64,000 nucleotides of DNA from Rhodamnia argentea (taxonomy: Eukaryota; Streptophyta; Magnoliopsida; Myrtales; Myrtaceae): NCBI RefSeq assembly GCF_020921035.1, contig NC_063156.1, forward strand, positions 26,522,283 through 26,586,282. Reading direction: 5' to 3'. Below, piece after piece: positions 13,299-23,171 of this stretch. How positions within the stretch are numbered: the stretch's first letter is position 1; every line of letters starts with the position of its first letter. A model generated the notes under the pieces. It had not been told where the DNA came from and did not search any database. It saw nothing but the letters and a program-made list of their open reading frames with translations. A program made the position numbers and the translations under genes.

Positions 13299-13851
13299 TA
13301 GGGGTGAGCAAAAAAGATAGCCCGGATCGGGACCGGCCGAACCAGACCGGGACCGATGGTCCGATTCCCGGTTTTAGGGGGATTCGGTCCGATTCCCGGT
13401 TCCTAAAATTGGAACCGGTGACCGGGCGGTCCAATTCCAAGTTCTAGGGCTTAGGACCGGACCGAAACGGTTTTTATTTTTATTTTTTATTTTAAAAACA
13501 AACATAACATTTACTTATTGTTTAGATTTAGGTCATTTAGGGTTCGATTCAGAGCTGCCAATTGAAGAGGTCTTGACTCCGCCGAGCTCATGGTATGCTG
13601 GCCCTTGTTTCGTCGACCTTGAGCTCGATCGCGTCTTCTATTAAAGTGTGCATCTACTTTTTGGAACCGCGGATCGGAAATTGTTAGAACTGCTCGGGAA
13701 CCGGACCGGACCGATGGTCCGGTCCGCGATTTCGAAAAGTGGGAGCGGGGACCACCGGTCCGGTTCCCAATTTTTTATGGGAACCGGGACCACCGGTTCG
13801 GTTCTCGATTTTTTATGGGAATCGGATAGGAACGGGCACCGCTTACCCCTA
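13299..13851. mobile_element. hAT-like MITE, copy 5 (array unit 5)
   Basis: Left end taggggtgagc and right end gcttaccccta, flanked by gttggcaa (13291-13298) and attggcaa (13852-13859). The right arm is shortened by loss of part of the 'ccggttccgaggtggc' segment, which gives 553 bp. Confidence 0.83.
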
Positions 13852-14318
13852 ATTGGCAACACCCATGTGATAAGGTGACCACCTCCGAAAAGGATCGATG
13901 CCGTGCGATTCAGCGTAAGAGTCTAGCGGATCTCGACCCACGACACCCCGCACCACGGTTGTTACGATTGTCATCGCGAATCGACAGTTACCGAACAACT
14001 TCGCCATGTCCAGTGGAATCGAACGACTCGTTGTGTACCCGAGTGTTCTTACAAAATGAAACAGACTAGTGGCCCCTCCCCTAAAAAAAAAAAAAAAATA
14101 AATAAATAAATAAACGATTAAAAAAAGACAAATCATAAAAATGAAAACAGAAAGATAATAAGGTAAAAGAGGCATCATTCGAGCCGGTCCGTCTTGTTGT
14201 CCCCCACGACAAGTTGCTTTTCGCAATTGGGGTGCCGAATGTTTTGAGAGCATTGGCGAAATTATTTCTAATTAGTTTTTAGGGGAGTGAATATCCTTAG
14301 AACATGTGTTATTATCAC

Positions 14319-15456
14319 TGTTGAGAAAAATCCCTAGATGGTTTTGAAGTTGACAAAACAATCCAAGTACTCTTGTGTTTTGAGATAATGCCGTGATTTA
14401 CTTGTTTTGCAGATTATCCTTTGCTGCGGGGATGCACGAGATTGAATCTGGCAAAAAGATTTGGCTCATATATTGTTTCTGAGAGTCTCGGACGCTGGTT
14501 CGAGCTCGGACGATGAGCAAAAGGATTTGGCTCGGACGTTGGAATGACGCTCAAGCTCCGAGAGGAGTACTTCACGAGCAGTGAATCGAACTACAAAAGG
14601 AATACAAATTGATCTTAATTGATGCATATCAACGGACGCCATCGAGCTGGATCATTCTTAAAGATTCTCGGTGATGGAGATCTATCAAGGATGCGAAACC
14701 AAGAAGACAAACAAAGACTTTCCAAATGGAAGAAATCATATATGGAAACCCGGGATTATAATTGTATGGGCGTTTGATCTAAGCGGAGAAAACTTTCCTT
14801 TGGCGATCCCCAACGGCTAAGAAATCTTCTTTTGGCAAACATCTCGTCCAAAAGGGTAGATTTGGAGAGATCTCTTCTGGATGCCTTGCAACGGCTAGAT
14901 TGGAGGCGGAAGAGTATAAAAGACATCTCGAAAATGAAGGGAAAAGAGATCGGCGTAAAGAGGGAAAAGTGTTCATAATTCCTAGATAGAGTGTACTCCA
15001 TTTCAAACATACTTCTTGATCCATCCATTGTAATTGTGAGGAGGTGTGCACATGAGTGTTGAGCGTTAGGTGTGAATTCCTGCGTGTCAAGGAGATCACC
15101 GATCCGTAACCTCCGAGCAACTTACTAGTGGAATCCGGCCGATTGGCTGTCGCCCGAAGAAGTGGACGTAGACTTAACCAAAGCCGAAACACTATAATCT
15201 CTCCGTGCAGTTTTCCTTATCTCTTACTCTGATCACTTTAAATATTTTGTGATAGCTAAACTACACACGAACAGCGCGCATCGATCCCATTACATATCCC
15301 GTATTAATTGAATTACTTGGTCGTTGTGATATACTCTAGCTTCTTCATATGAGATTTCTGTTTTACGTTGTGTGATCTAAATTCCGCAATAAATTCTTAA
15401 AAGCACACTCTATCACCTATTCACCACCCTCTAGGTGAAATCACTAGCCATCAACA
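14319..15456 (+). mobile_element. Solo LTR (Copia-like) inserted in array unit 6
   Basis: The 1138-bp insertion begins TGTTGA and ends TCAACA, so it has the TG...CA ends and 6-bp inverted termini of an LTR. It is flanked by the 5-bp target duplication atcac at 14314-14318 and 15457-15461, and the interrupted unit sequence resumes on the far side. It contains a TATA box (gtataaaag, 14913-14921) in the place expected of an LTR promoter, then a leader-like stretch. No primer-binding site, gag or pol lies next to it, so it is a solo LTR left by LTR-LTR recombination. The Copia assignment rests on the overall look of the end and R-U5 region and is an inference. Confidence 0.85.
14913..14921 (+). 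promoter_or_regulatory. TATA box of the solo LTR
   Basis: The motif gtataaaag lies a little past the middle of the LTR, on the strand that reads TG to CA. It could start transcription rightward into the rest of unit 6. Activity is not shown by sequence. Confidence 0.5.
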
Positions 15457-16269
15457 ATCACTACTCTAAAAAATAAGTTATTTCTAATTGCGCTACGTGT
15501 AATTAGTGCTATTGAATTACCCGTTAATTTTTTGTATTCGAATGTTGCATCATTTTTTTTTCCATCGATTTTTTTTTGTCATTTTTATTCGAAAGAATTT
15601 CCAATAAAGTGCTGAAATGTCTTTATTTTCTCAAAAGATGACTCGTAATTACGACGGTTTCAAATAAAGGTTTGAAATGACCATGTCAATTTTAACTAAG
15701 GATCCGACCTCGCTAATCGATCAAATATTCTTGCCGGTCAAGTACATTTTGTTCTTCGACAAAAAGAAAAGGACATTTTGTTCAAAGACTATTTAAATTC
15801 CAAATTATCCATTTATTTTTTGTTCTATTTTTTTCTCATTTTGTTTTTTTTTTTTGTCTTTATTACGGCTGGCGAGGGCGGGCCTTGCCAGATTGAGCGT
15901 GGGCGACCCTCGCCATGCTTTGTCCTAGCATCATCGACGGTCGATCATTGCTCGAGATTGGCCACCGGCTAAGAGGAAAAAGAAATTATTAAAAAGTACA
16001 AAGGCGAAAATGTTTTTGATCCATCGAAAGATTTGGCTAGGATTCTTTTTTTTTTTTTTTCGTAAAGCGGGGATATTTCATATCCTTATTTGCAAAATTT
16101 TTTGTTGGTTGGAGAATTTTCCCTTTATATTCAAATTTTACTTCACAAAGCTTAAAGTGACTAATAAAAATCATCCCGTCTAAGACGAAAGGTCACATCT
16201 ACAAGTTTGTTGATGAGTCGGGCTTCATTTAGTGCATATGGCACACATCGTCATGGCACGAGTTGGCAA

Positions 16270-16754
16270 TAGGGGTGAGCAAAAAAGACCGTCCGAACCG
16301 GACCAGGACCAATTGTCCGGTTCCCGATTTTAGGGGGATCCGGTCTGGTTCCCGTTCCTAAAATTGGAACCGGTGATTGGGCGGTCCGATTCCCGGTTCT
16401 AGGGCCTAGGATCGAACCAGATCGGACCGGTCTTTTTTTTTTAAAAACAAACATAACGTTTACTTGATGTTTAGATTTAGGTCATTTAGGGTTCGATCCA
16501 GAGCTGCAAATTGAAGAGGTCTTTACTCCGCCGAGCTCGTGGTACGTTGGCCCTTGTTTCCTTGACCTCGTGGTACGTTGGCCGTTGGTCCGGTCTTGTT
16601 CCCGATTCCGAGGGTGGCCCATCCTGTCCGCGATTTCGAAAAGTGGGAACCCGGATCACCGGTCCAGTTCACGATTTTTGATGGGAACCAGACCACCGAT
16701 CCGGTTCTCGAATTTTTATGGGAACCGGGCCGGACCGGGAACTGCTCATCCCTA
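16270..16754. mobile_element. hAT-like MITE, copy 6 (array unit 6), internally deleted
   Basis: Left end taggggtgagc and right end gctcatcccta, flanked by gttggcaa at 16262-16269 and 16755-16762. At 485 bp it is the shortest copy. Part of the core is missing and the words 'gtggtacgttggcc' are duplicated across the breakpoint (about 16539-16583), a sign of an internal deletion with template switching. Confidence 0.83.
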
Positions 16755-18017
16755 GTTGGCAACACCCATGTGATAAAACGACCACCACCGAAAAGGATCG
16801 GCACCATGCAATTCAGCGTAAAAGTCTAGCAGATATCGACCCACGACACCCCGGACCACGGTTGTTATGATTGTCATCGCGAACCGACAGTTACCGAACA
16901 ACTTCGCCATGACCAGTGGCATCGAGCGACTCGTTGTGTATCCGAGTGTTCTTACAAAATGAAAAAGACTAGTGGCCCCCCTAAAAAAAACAAAAACAAA
17001 TAAATGATTAAAAAAAAGACAAATCATCAAAATGAAAACAAAAAGATGAAAAGGTGAATGAGGCATCATTCGAGCCTATCCGTCTTGTTGTCCCGCACGA
17101 CAAGTTGCTTTTTGCAATTGGGGTGCCGAATGTTTCGAGAGCATTGACGAAATTATTTCTAATTAGTTTTTAGGGTAGTGAACATCCTTAGAACATTTGT
17201 TATTATCACCACTCTAAATAATAAGTTATTTCTAATTGCGCTACGTGTAATTAGTGCTATTGAAATACCCGTTAATTTTTCGTATTCGAATGTTGCATTA
17301 TTTATTTTTCATCGATTTTTTATCTTCGTTTTTATTCGAAAGAATTTCCAATAAAGTGCTGAAATGTCTTTATTTTCTCAAAAGATGATTCCGAATTACA
17401 ACTGTTTGAGATAAAGGTTTGAAATGACCATGTCAGTTTTAAATAAGGATCTGACCTCGCTAGCCGATCAAATATTCTTGCCGGTCAAGCACATTTTGTT
17501 CTTCGACAAAAAGAAAAGGACATTTTGTTCAAAGACTATTTAAATTCCAAATTATCCATTTATTTTTTGTTCTATTTTTTTTTCTCATTTCATTGTTTTT
17601 GTCTTTGTTACGGCTGGCGAGGGCGGGCTTTGCCAGATTGAGCGTGGGCAACCCTCGCCATGCATTGTCCTAGCATCATTGACGGTCGATCATCGCCTAA
17701 GACCGGCCACCGGCTAAGAGGAAAAAGAAATTCTTAAAAAGTACAAAGGCGAAAATGTTTTTGATCCATCGAAAAATTTGGCCGGAACTCTTTTTTTTTT
17801 ATTTATTTATAGAAAGCGAGGATATTTCATATCCTTATTTACATACTTTTTTGTTGGTTGGAGAATTTTCCCTTGTATTCAAATTCTCCTTCATAGAGCT
17901 TAAAGTGACTAATAAAAATCATCTCGTCTAAGACGAAAGGTCACATCTACAAGTTTGTTGATGAGTCGGGCTTCATTTAGTGCATATGACACACATCGTC
18001 ATGGCACGAGTTGGCAA

Positions 18018-18579
18018 TAGGGGTGAGCAAAAAAGACCGCCCGGATCGGGACCGCTTGGACAAGACCGGGACGATGGTCCTGTTCCCGGTTCCTAAAATT
18101 GGAACGAATGATCGGGCAGTCCGATTCCCGATTCAAGGGCCCGTGGCCGAACCGGACATGCCCGGTCCTTTTTATAATTTTTTTTTTAAAAAACAAACAT
18201 GACGTTTACTTGTTGTTTAGATTTAAGTCATTTAGGGTTCGATCCAAAACTGCCAATTGAAGAGGCCTTGACTCCGCCGAGATCGTGGTACGCTGGCCCT
18301 TGTTTCCTCGACCTCGAGCTTGATCGCGTCTTCTATCAAAGTGTGCATCCACTTTTCGGAACCGCGGACTGGAAACCCTTAGAACCGCCTGGGAACCGGA
18401 CCGGACCTACGGTTCGGTCCTGTTCCCTGTTCCGAGGATCGCCGGTCCGGTCCGCGATTTCAAAAAGTGGGAACCGGGACCATCCATCGGGTTCTTGATT
18501 TTTGATGGGAACTAGGACCACCGGTTCGGTTCTCGATTTTTTATGGGAACTGGACCGGACCGGGAACCGCTCACCCTTA
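18018..18579. mobile_element. hAT-like MITE, copy 7 (array unit 7)
   Basis: Left end taggggtgagc and right end gctcaccctta, flanked by gttggcaa at 18010-18017 and 18580-18587. The left arm lacks the 'gattttagggggatccggt' segment found in other copies. Confidence 0.84.
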
Positions 18580-19789
18580 GTTGGCAACACTCATGTGATA
18601 AAGCGACCACCACCGAAAAGGATCGGTACCATGCGATTCAGCGTAAAAGTCTAGCGGATCTCGACCCACGAAACCCCGGACCACGGTTGTTACGATTGTC
18701 ATCGCGAACCGACAGTTACCGAACAACTGCACTATGACCAGTGGCATCGAGCGACTTGTTGTGTACCCGAGTGTTCTTACAAAATGAAACAGACTAGTGG
18801 CCCCAACCCCTAAAAAAAAACAAAAACAAAAACAAAAATAAATAAATCATTAAAAAAAAGACAAATCCTCAAAATGAAAACAAAAGGATGAAAAGGTGAA
18901 AGAGGCATCATTCGAGCCGGTCTGTCTTGTTGTCCCGCACGACAAGTTGCTTTTTACAATTGGGGTGCCGAATGTTTTGAGAGCATCGGCGAAATTATTT
19001 CTAATTAGTTTTTAGGGCAGTGAATATCCTTAGAACATGTGCTATTATCACCACTCTAAATAATAAGTTATTGCTAATTGCGCTACGTGTAATTAGTGCT
19101 ATTGAAATACCCTTTAGTTTTTCGTATTCGAATGTTACATCATTTTTTTTTCCATCGATTTTTTTTCTTCATTTTTATTCAAAAGAATTTCCAATAAAGT
19201 GCTGAAATGTCTTTATTTTCTCAAAAGATGACTCGGAATTACGACGGTTTCGGATAAATGTTTGAAATGAACATGTCAGGTTTAAATAAGGATCGACCTC
19301 GCTAGCCGATCAAATATTCTTGCCGGTCAAGTACATTTTGTTCTTTGACAAAAAGAAAAGGACATTTTGTTCAAAGACTATTTAAATTCCAAATTATCCA
19401 TTTATTTTTTATTCTATTTTTTTCTCATTTCATTTTTTTTTCTTTATTACGGCTAGAGAAGGCGGGCCTTGCCGGATTGAGCGTGGGCGACCCTCGCCAT
19501 GCCTTGTCCTAGCATCATCGACGGTCGATCATCGCCTAAGACCGGCCACCAGCTAAGAGGAAAAAGAACTTCTTAAAAAGTACAAAGGCAAAAATGTTTT
19601 TGATCCATCGAAAGATTTGGCTGGGACTTTTTTTTTTTTGGTGGTAAGAAAGGGGGATATTTCATCTCCTTATTTTCAAACTTTTTTGTTTGTTGGAGAA
19701 TTTTCCCTTTATATTCAAATTTTGCTTCATAGAGCTTAAAGTGACTAATAAAAATTATCCCGTCTAAGATGAAAGGTCACATCTATAAG

Positions 19790-19859
19790 TTTGTTGATGA
19801 GTCGGGCTTCATTTAGTGCATATGTTTGTTGATGAGTCGGGCTTCATTTAGTGCATATG
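19790..19859. repeat. 35-bp tandem duplication inside array unit 8
   Basis: The words 'tttgttgatgagtcgggctt' followed by 'catttagtgcatatg' occur twice in direct succession. They occur once in every other unit, so this is a private replication-slippage event of unit 8. Confidence 0.85.
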
Positions 19860-19887
19860 GACACATCGTCATGGCACGAGTTGGCAA

Positions 19888-20437
19888 TAGGGGTGAGCAA
19901 AAAAGACCACCTGGATCGGGACCACCCGGACCAGACCGAGACCGATGGTCCGGTTCCCGGTTTTAGAAATTGGAATCGGTGATTGGACGGTCCGATTCTC
20001 GGTTCTAGGCCCGGGAATGGACTGGACCGGTCCTTTTTTTTATTTTTTTTTAAAAAACAAACATGACGTTTACTTGTTGTTTAGATTTAGGTCATTTAGG
20101 GTTCGATCCAGAGCTGCCAATTGAGGAGGCCTTGAATCCGCCGAGCTCGTGGTACGCCGGCCCTTGTTTCCTTGAGCTCGATCGCGTCTTTTATCAAAGT
20201 GTGCATCCACTTTTCGGAACCGCGGACCGGAAACCCTTAGAACCGCCCGGGAATCGGATCGGACCAACGGTCCGGTTCTGTTCCCAGTTCCAAGGGTGGC
20301 AGGTCCGGTCCGCGATTTCGAAAAGTGGGAACCGGTACCACCGGTCCGGTTCTCGATTTTTTATGGGAACCGGGACCACCGGTCCGGTTCTCAGGTTTTT
20401 ATGGGAACAGGACCGGACCAGGAACCGCTCACCCCTA
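19888..20437. mobile_element. hAT-like MITE, copy 8 (array unit 8)
   Basis: Perfect inverted ends taggggtgagc and gctcaccccta, flanked by perfect gttggcaa duplications (19880-19887 and 20438-20445). This is the best-preserved copy and defines the end sequence of the family. Confidence 0.87.
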
Positions 20438-21681
20438 GTTGGCAACACCCATGTGATAAAGCGACTACCACCGAAAAGGATCGATATCATGCGATTTAGT
20501 GTAAAAGTCTAGTGGATCTCGACCCACGACACCCCGGACCACGGTTGTTACGATTGTCATTGCGAACCGACAGTTACCGAACAACTTCGCCATGACCAGT
20601 GGCATCGAGCGACTCATTGTGTGCCCGAGTGTTCTTACAAAATGAAACAGACTAGTGGCCCCCAATAAAAAAATAATAATAAATAAATGATTAAAAAAAA
20701 AGACAAATCATCAAAATGAAGACAAAAAGATGAAAAGGTGAAAGAGGCATCATTCGAGCATGTCCGTCTTGTTGTCCCGCACGACAGCTGCTTTTTGCAA
20801 TTGGGGTGCCGAATGTTTCGAGAGTATTGGCGAAATTATTTCTAATTAGTTTTTAGGGCAGTGAATATCCTTAGAACATGTGTTATTATCACCACTCTAA
20901 ATAATAAGTAATTGAGCTACGTGTAATTAGTGCTATTGAAATACCCGTTAATTTTTCGTATTTGAATGTTGCATCATTTTTTTTTTCCATCAATTTTTTT
21001 TCTTCATTTTTATTCTAAAGAATTTCAAATAAAGTGCTGAAATGTCTTTATTTTCTCAAAAGATGACTCAGAATTACGACGGTTTCGGATAAAGGTTTGA
21101 AATGACCATGTCGGTTTTAAATAAGGATCTGACCTCGCTAGCCGATCAAATATTCTTGCCGATCAAGTACATTTTGTTCTTTGGCAAAAAGAAAAGGACA
21201 TTTTGTTCAAAGACGATTTAAATTCCAAATTATCCATTTATGTTTTGTTCTATTTTTTCTCATTTCGTTTTCTTTGTCTTTATTATGGTCTGGGGAGGCG
21301 GGCCTTGCCGGATTGAGTGTGGGCGACCCTCGCCATGCCTTGTCCTAGCATCATCGACGGTCGATCATCGCTCGAGACCGGCCACCGGCTAAGAGGAAAA
21401 AGAAATTCTTAAAAAGTACAAAGGCAAAAATGTTTTTGATCCATCGAAAGATTTGGCTGGAACTCTTTTTTTTTTTTTTTTCGTAAAGCGAGGATATTTC
21501 ATGTCCTTATTTACAAAATTTTTTGTTGGTTGGAGAATTTTCCGTTTATATTCAAATTCTACTTCATAGAGCTTAAAGTGACTAATAAAAATCATCCCGT
21601 CAAGATGAAAGGTCACTTCTACAAGTTTGTTGATGAGTCGGGCTTCGTTTAGTGCATATGGTACACATCGTCATTGCACTA

Positions 21682-21689
21682 GTTGGCAA
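21682..21689. other. Unoccupied MITE target site in array unit 9
   Basis: In unit 9 the flanks that surround the MITE elsewhere are joined directly: 'gtcattgcact-a' then one copy of gttggcaa, then 'cacccatgtgataaagcgac'. This single 8-bp copy confirms from within the window that gttggcaa is the target duplication and where the element ends lie. Confidence 0.88.
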
Positions 21690-21880
21690 CACCCATGTGA
21701 TAAAGCGACCACTATCGAAAAGAATCGGTACCATGCTATTCAGCCTAAAAGTCTAGCGGATCTCGACCCGCGAAACCTCGGACCACTGTTGTTATGATTG
21801 TCATCGCGAACCAACAATTACTGAACAACTTCACCATGACCAGTGGCATCGAGCGACTCGTTGTGAACTCGAGTGTCCTT

Positions 21881-23171
21881 AAAATTGTGGAAGTCCGGCA
21901 TTCACGTCCGTAGGCTCCGCTACGAAAATCAAATGAGTAGGTCAAATTGAAAATGATTCGATCTAAATTGACCGTTCAAATAATACAAGTTTTTTGAGCA
22001 CACATGACCCAACCAATATCCGATCGGATCCATATTGTTAAAATACTTTCCATATTTAATCCAATCTAAGAAAAATTTTTTCTTATTTTTTTTTAAATAT
22101 GTAAGACATTGTGGACAATTTTTATCACTTTAAAAAATCTAAATTTTTTTGTTTTTTTTTCTTCGAAAATCGGCAAGGGCTTTACGATAATATCGAGCTT
22201 GAGGCTCACTGGTGGCCGTTGTTGGCTAATGCAAGGGACGTAGGAGGAAAAAGACAAGGGAAGAAAAAAAGAAATACAAATTTAAAATAATCGAATAATA
22301 TAATAATTAAAATTTTGCTTTTTTTTAAAATATTCAGAATACCTTTTTATGACTCACTTAAGATACTTGTTTAGCACATTAAGTTTCTAAGTAACCTATT
22401 TATGACCCGCTTAAGCTTGTTTTTAAAATTGAAAAATTTTCAAATAAGGGTTTGAACTTGAAGTGTTCTCATTTTCACAAATAAATGCATGAAGTGCTTT
22501 ATTATTTCAAAGAAAGGCATAATCGAAGGCATTTTCGTTCTTTTACTTTTTTAGAATTTTTCCTTTTTTGTTTTCTTTTTCTTTTCCTTTCCTTTTATAT
22601 TTTTTTTTTTTCCCTTTCCTCTCCTTTGCCATCACCTGCCTCACTTGACACCTGACCTCGCTAGCCCAGGTGAGGGCTTTCCTTGTCGGCTCGGGCGAGG
22701 GTCGCCCTCACTTGGGCTGGACAGACGAGGCCAACCGGCAGAGGTCGAGGTGGGCTATGCAGAGACTCCAAACGGCGAGTTCGGTCACGGCGCTAGCTTG
22801 GACTCATCGTTCAGAGACTCCAAACGGAGCTCAAAGTCTAAGAGAAGTATTTGTTCACTAGCCAGCGTTCATTGAATACCGAACTTAACTTCATCCACTC
22901 CAACTCTCTACTTAAACTTTTCCAACTTTTTTTTTCCTCTAAAAACGTGGCAAATTGTTGCTCAATTTTTCATTTATTCAATATTTAAAATTTAAGACAA
23001 TCCATTTATGACTTACCACTACTAAATATAAATTAAAATATAAGTTCCATACTAATTTTGCCGAGAACGGTCTTTCAAAGCTCTATGTAAAAAGTCCTCA
23101 CGAACATCACCAACTTCACTCTTCCTTCCCGTTCATACATCATCCAACGCAAAATATCACCTCCTCCCTAC
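21881..23171. other. Intergenic DNA between the array and the YUCCA gene
   Basis: No gene seen. It is AT-rich with long T-runs (22562-22615). Positions 22438-22740 resemble one arm and the GC core of the fold-back family also seen at 38817-39601 and 60351-61088 ('caaataagggtttgaacttg', then 'gggcgagggtcgccctcact'). A 16-bp word, cagagactccaaacgg, occurs twice at about 22757 and 22814. Positions 23000-23170 are the presumed promoter and leader of the gene at 23172, with TATA-like AT stretches near 23035. Confidence 0.45.

Larger units (their letters stand above)
4741..21880. repeat. Head-to-tail array of nine ~1.85-kb units
   Basis: Each unit opens with 'acaaaatgaaacagactagt' and an A-rich (aaata)n block, and closes with 'cccgagtgttctt'. 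Units by start and end: 1, 4741-6608; 2, 6609-8508; 3, 8509-10385; 4, 10386-12223; 5, 12224-14050; 6, 14051-16953; 7, 16954-18778; 8, 18779-20636; 9, 20637-21880. Lengths are 1825-1900 bp, except unit 6 (2903 bp because of a solo LTR) and unit 9 (1244 bp because it lacks the MITE). Inside each unit, in order: A-rich block; 'cgcacgacaagttgctttttgc' region; 'tctaattagtttttagggca' region; a block of 'aaataaggatc' modules; a GC patch 'ctggcgagggcgggcctt'; 'aaaaagaaattcttaaaaag'; 'gatgagtcgggcttcattta'; the MITE; and a conserved 200-bp tail. The array starts and stops at the same point of the unit, as expected from unequal exchange. No complete gene is present. Confidence 0.95.

Noticed and set aside
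14756-15192. Frames inside the solo LTR
   Set aside because: An LTR does not normally code. The frames overlap and lack similarity to gag or pol.
6031-20512. Many overlapping Arg/Pro/Gly-rich frames of 80-150 codons on both strands in the array
   Set aside because: They fall in the GC-rich arms of the MITE, shift frame between copies and are open on both strands, as low-complexity repeats are. No domain is seen.
4741-21880. CRISPR array
   Set aside because: The repeat is tandem with ~1.85-kb units and no short repeat-spacer pattern, and the genome is a plant's.
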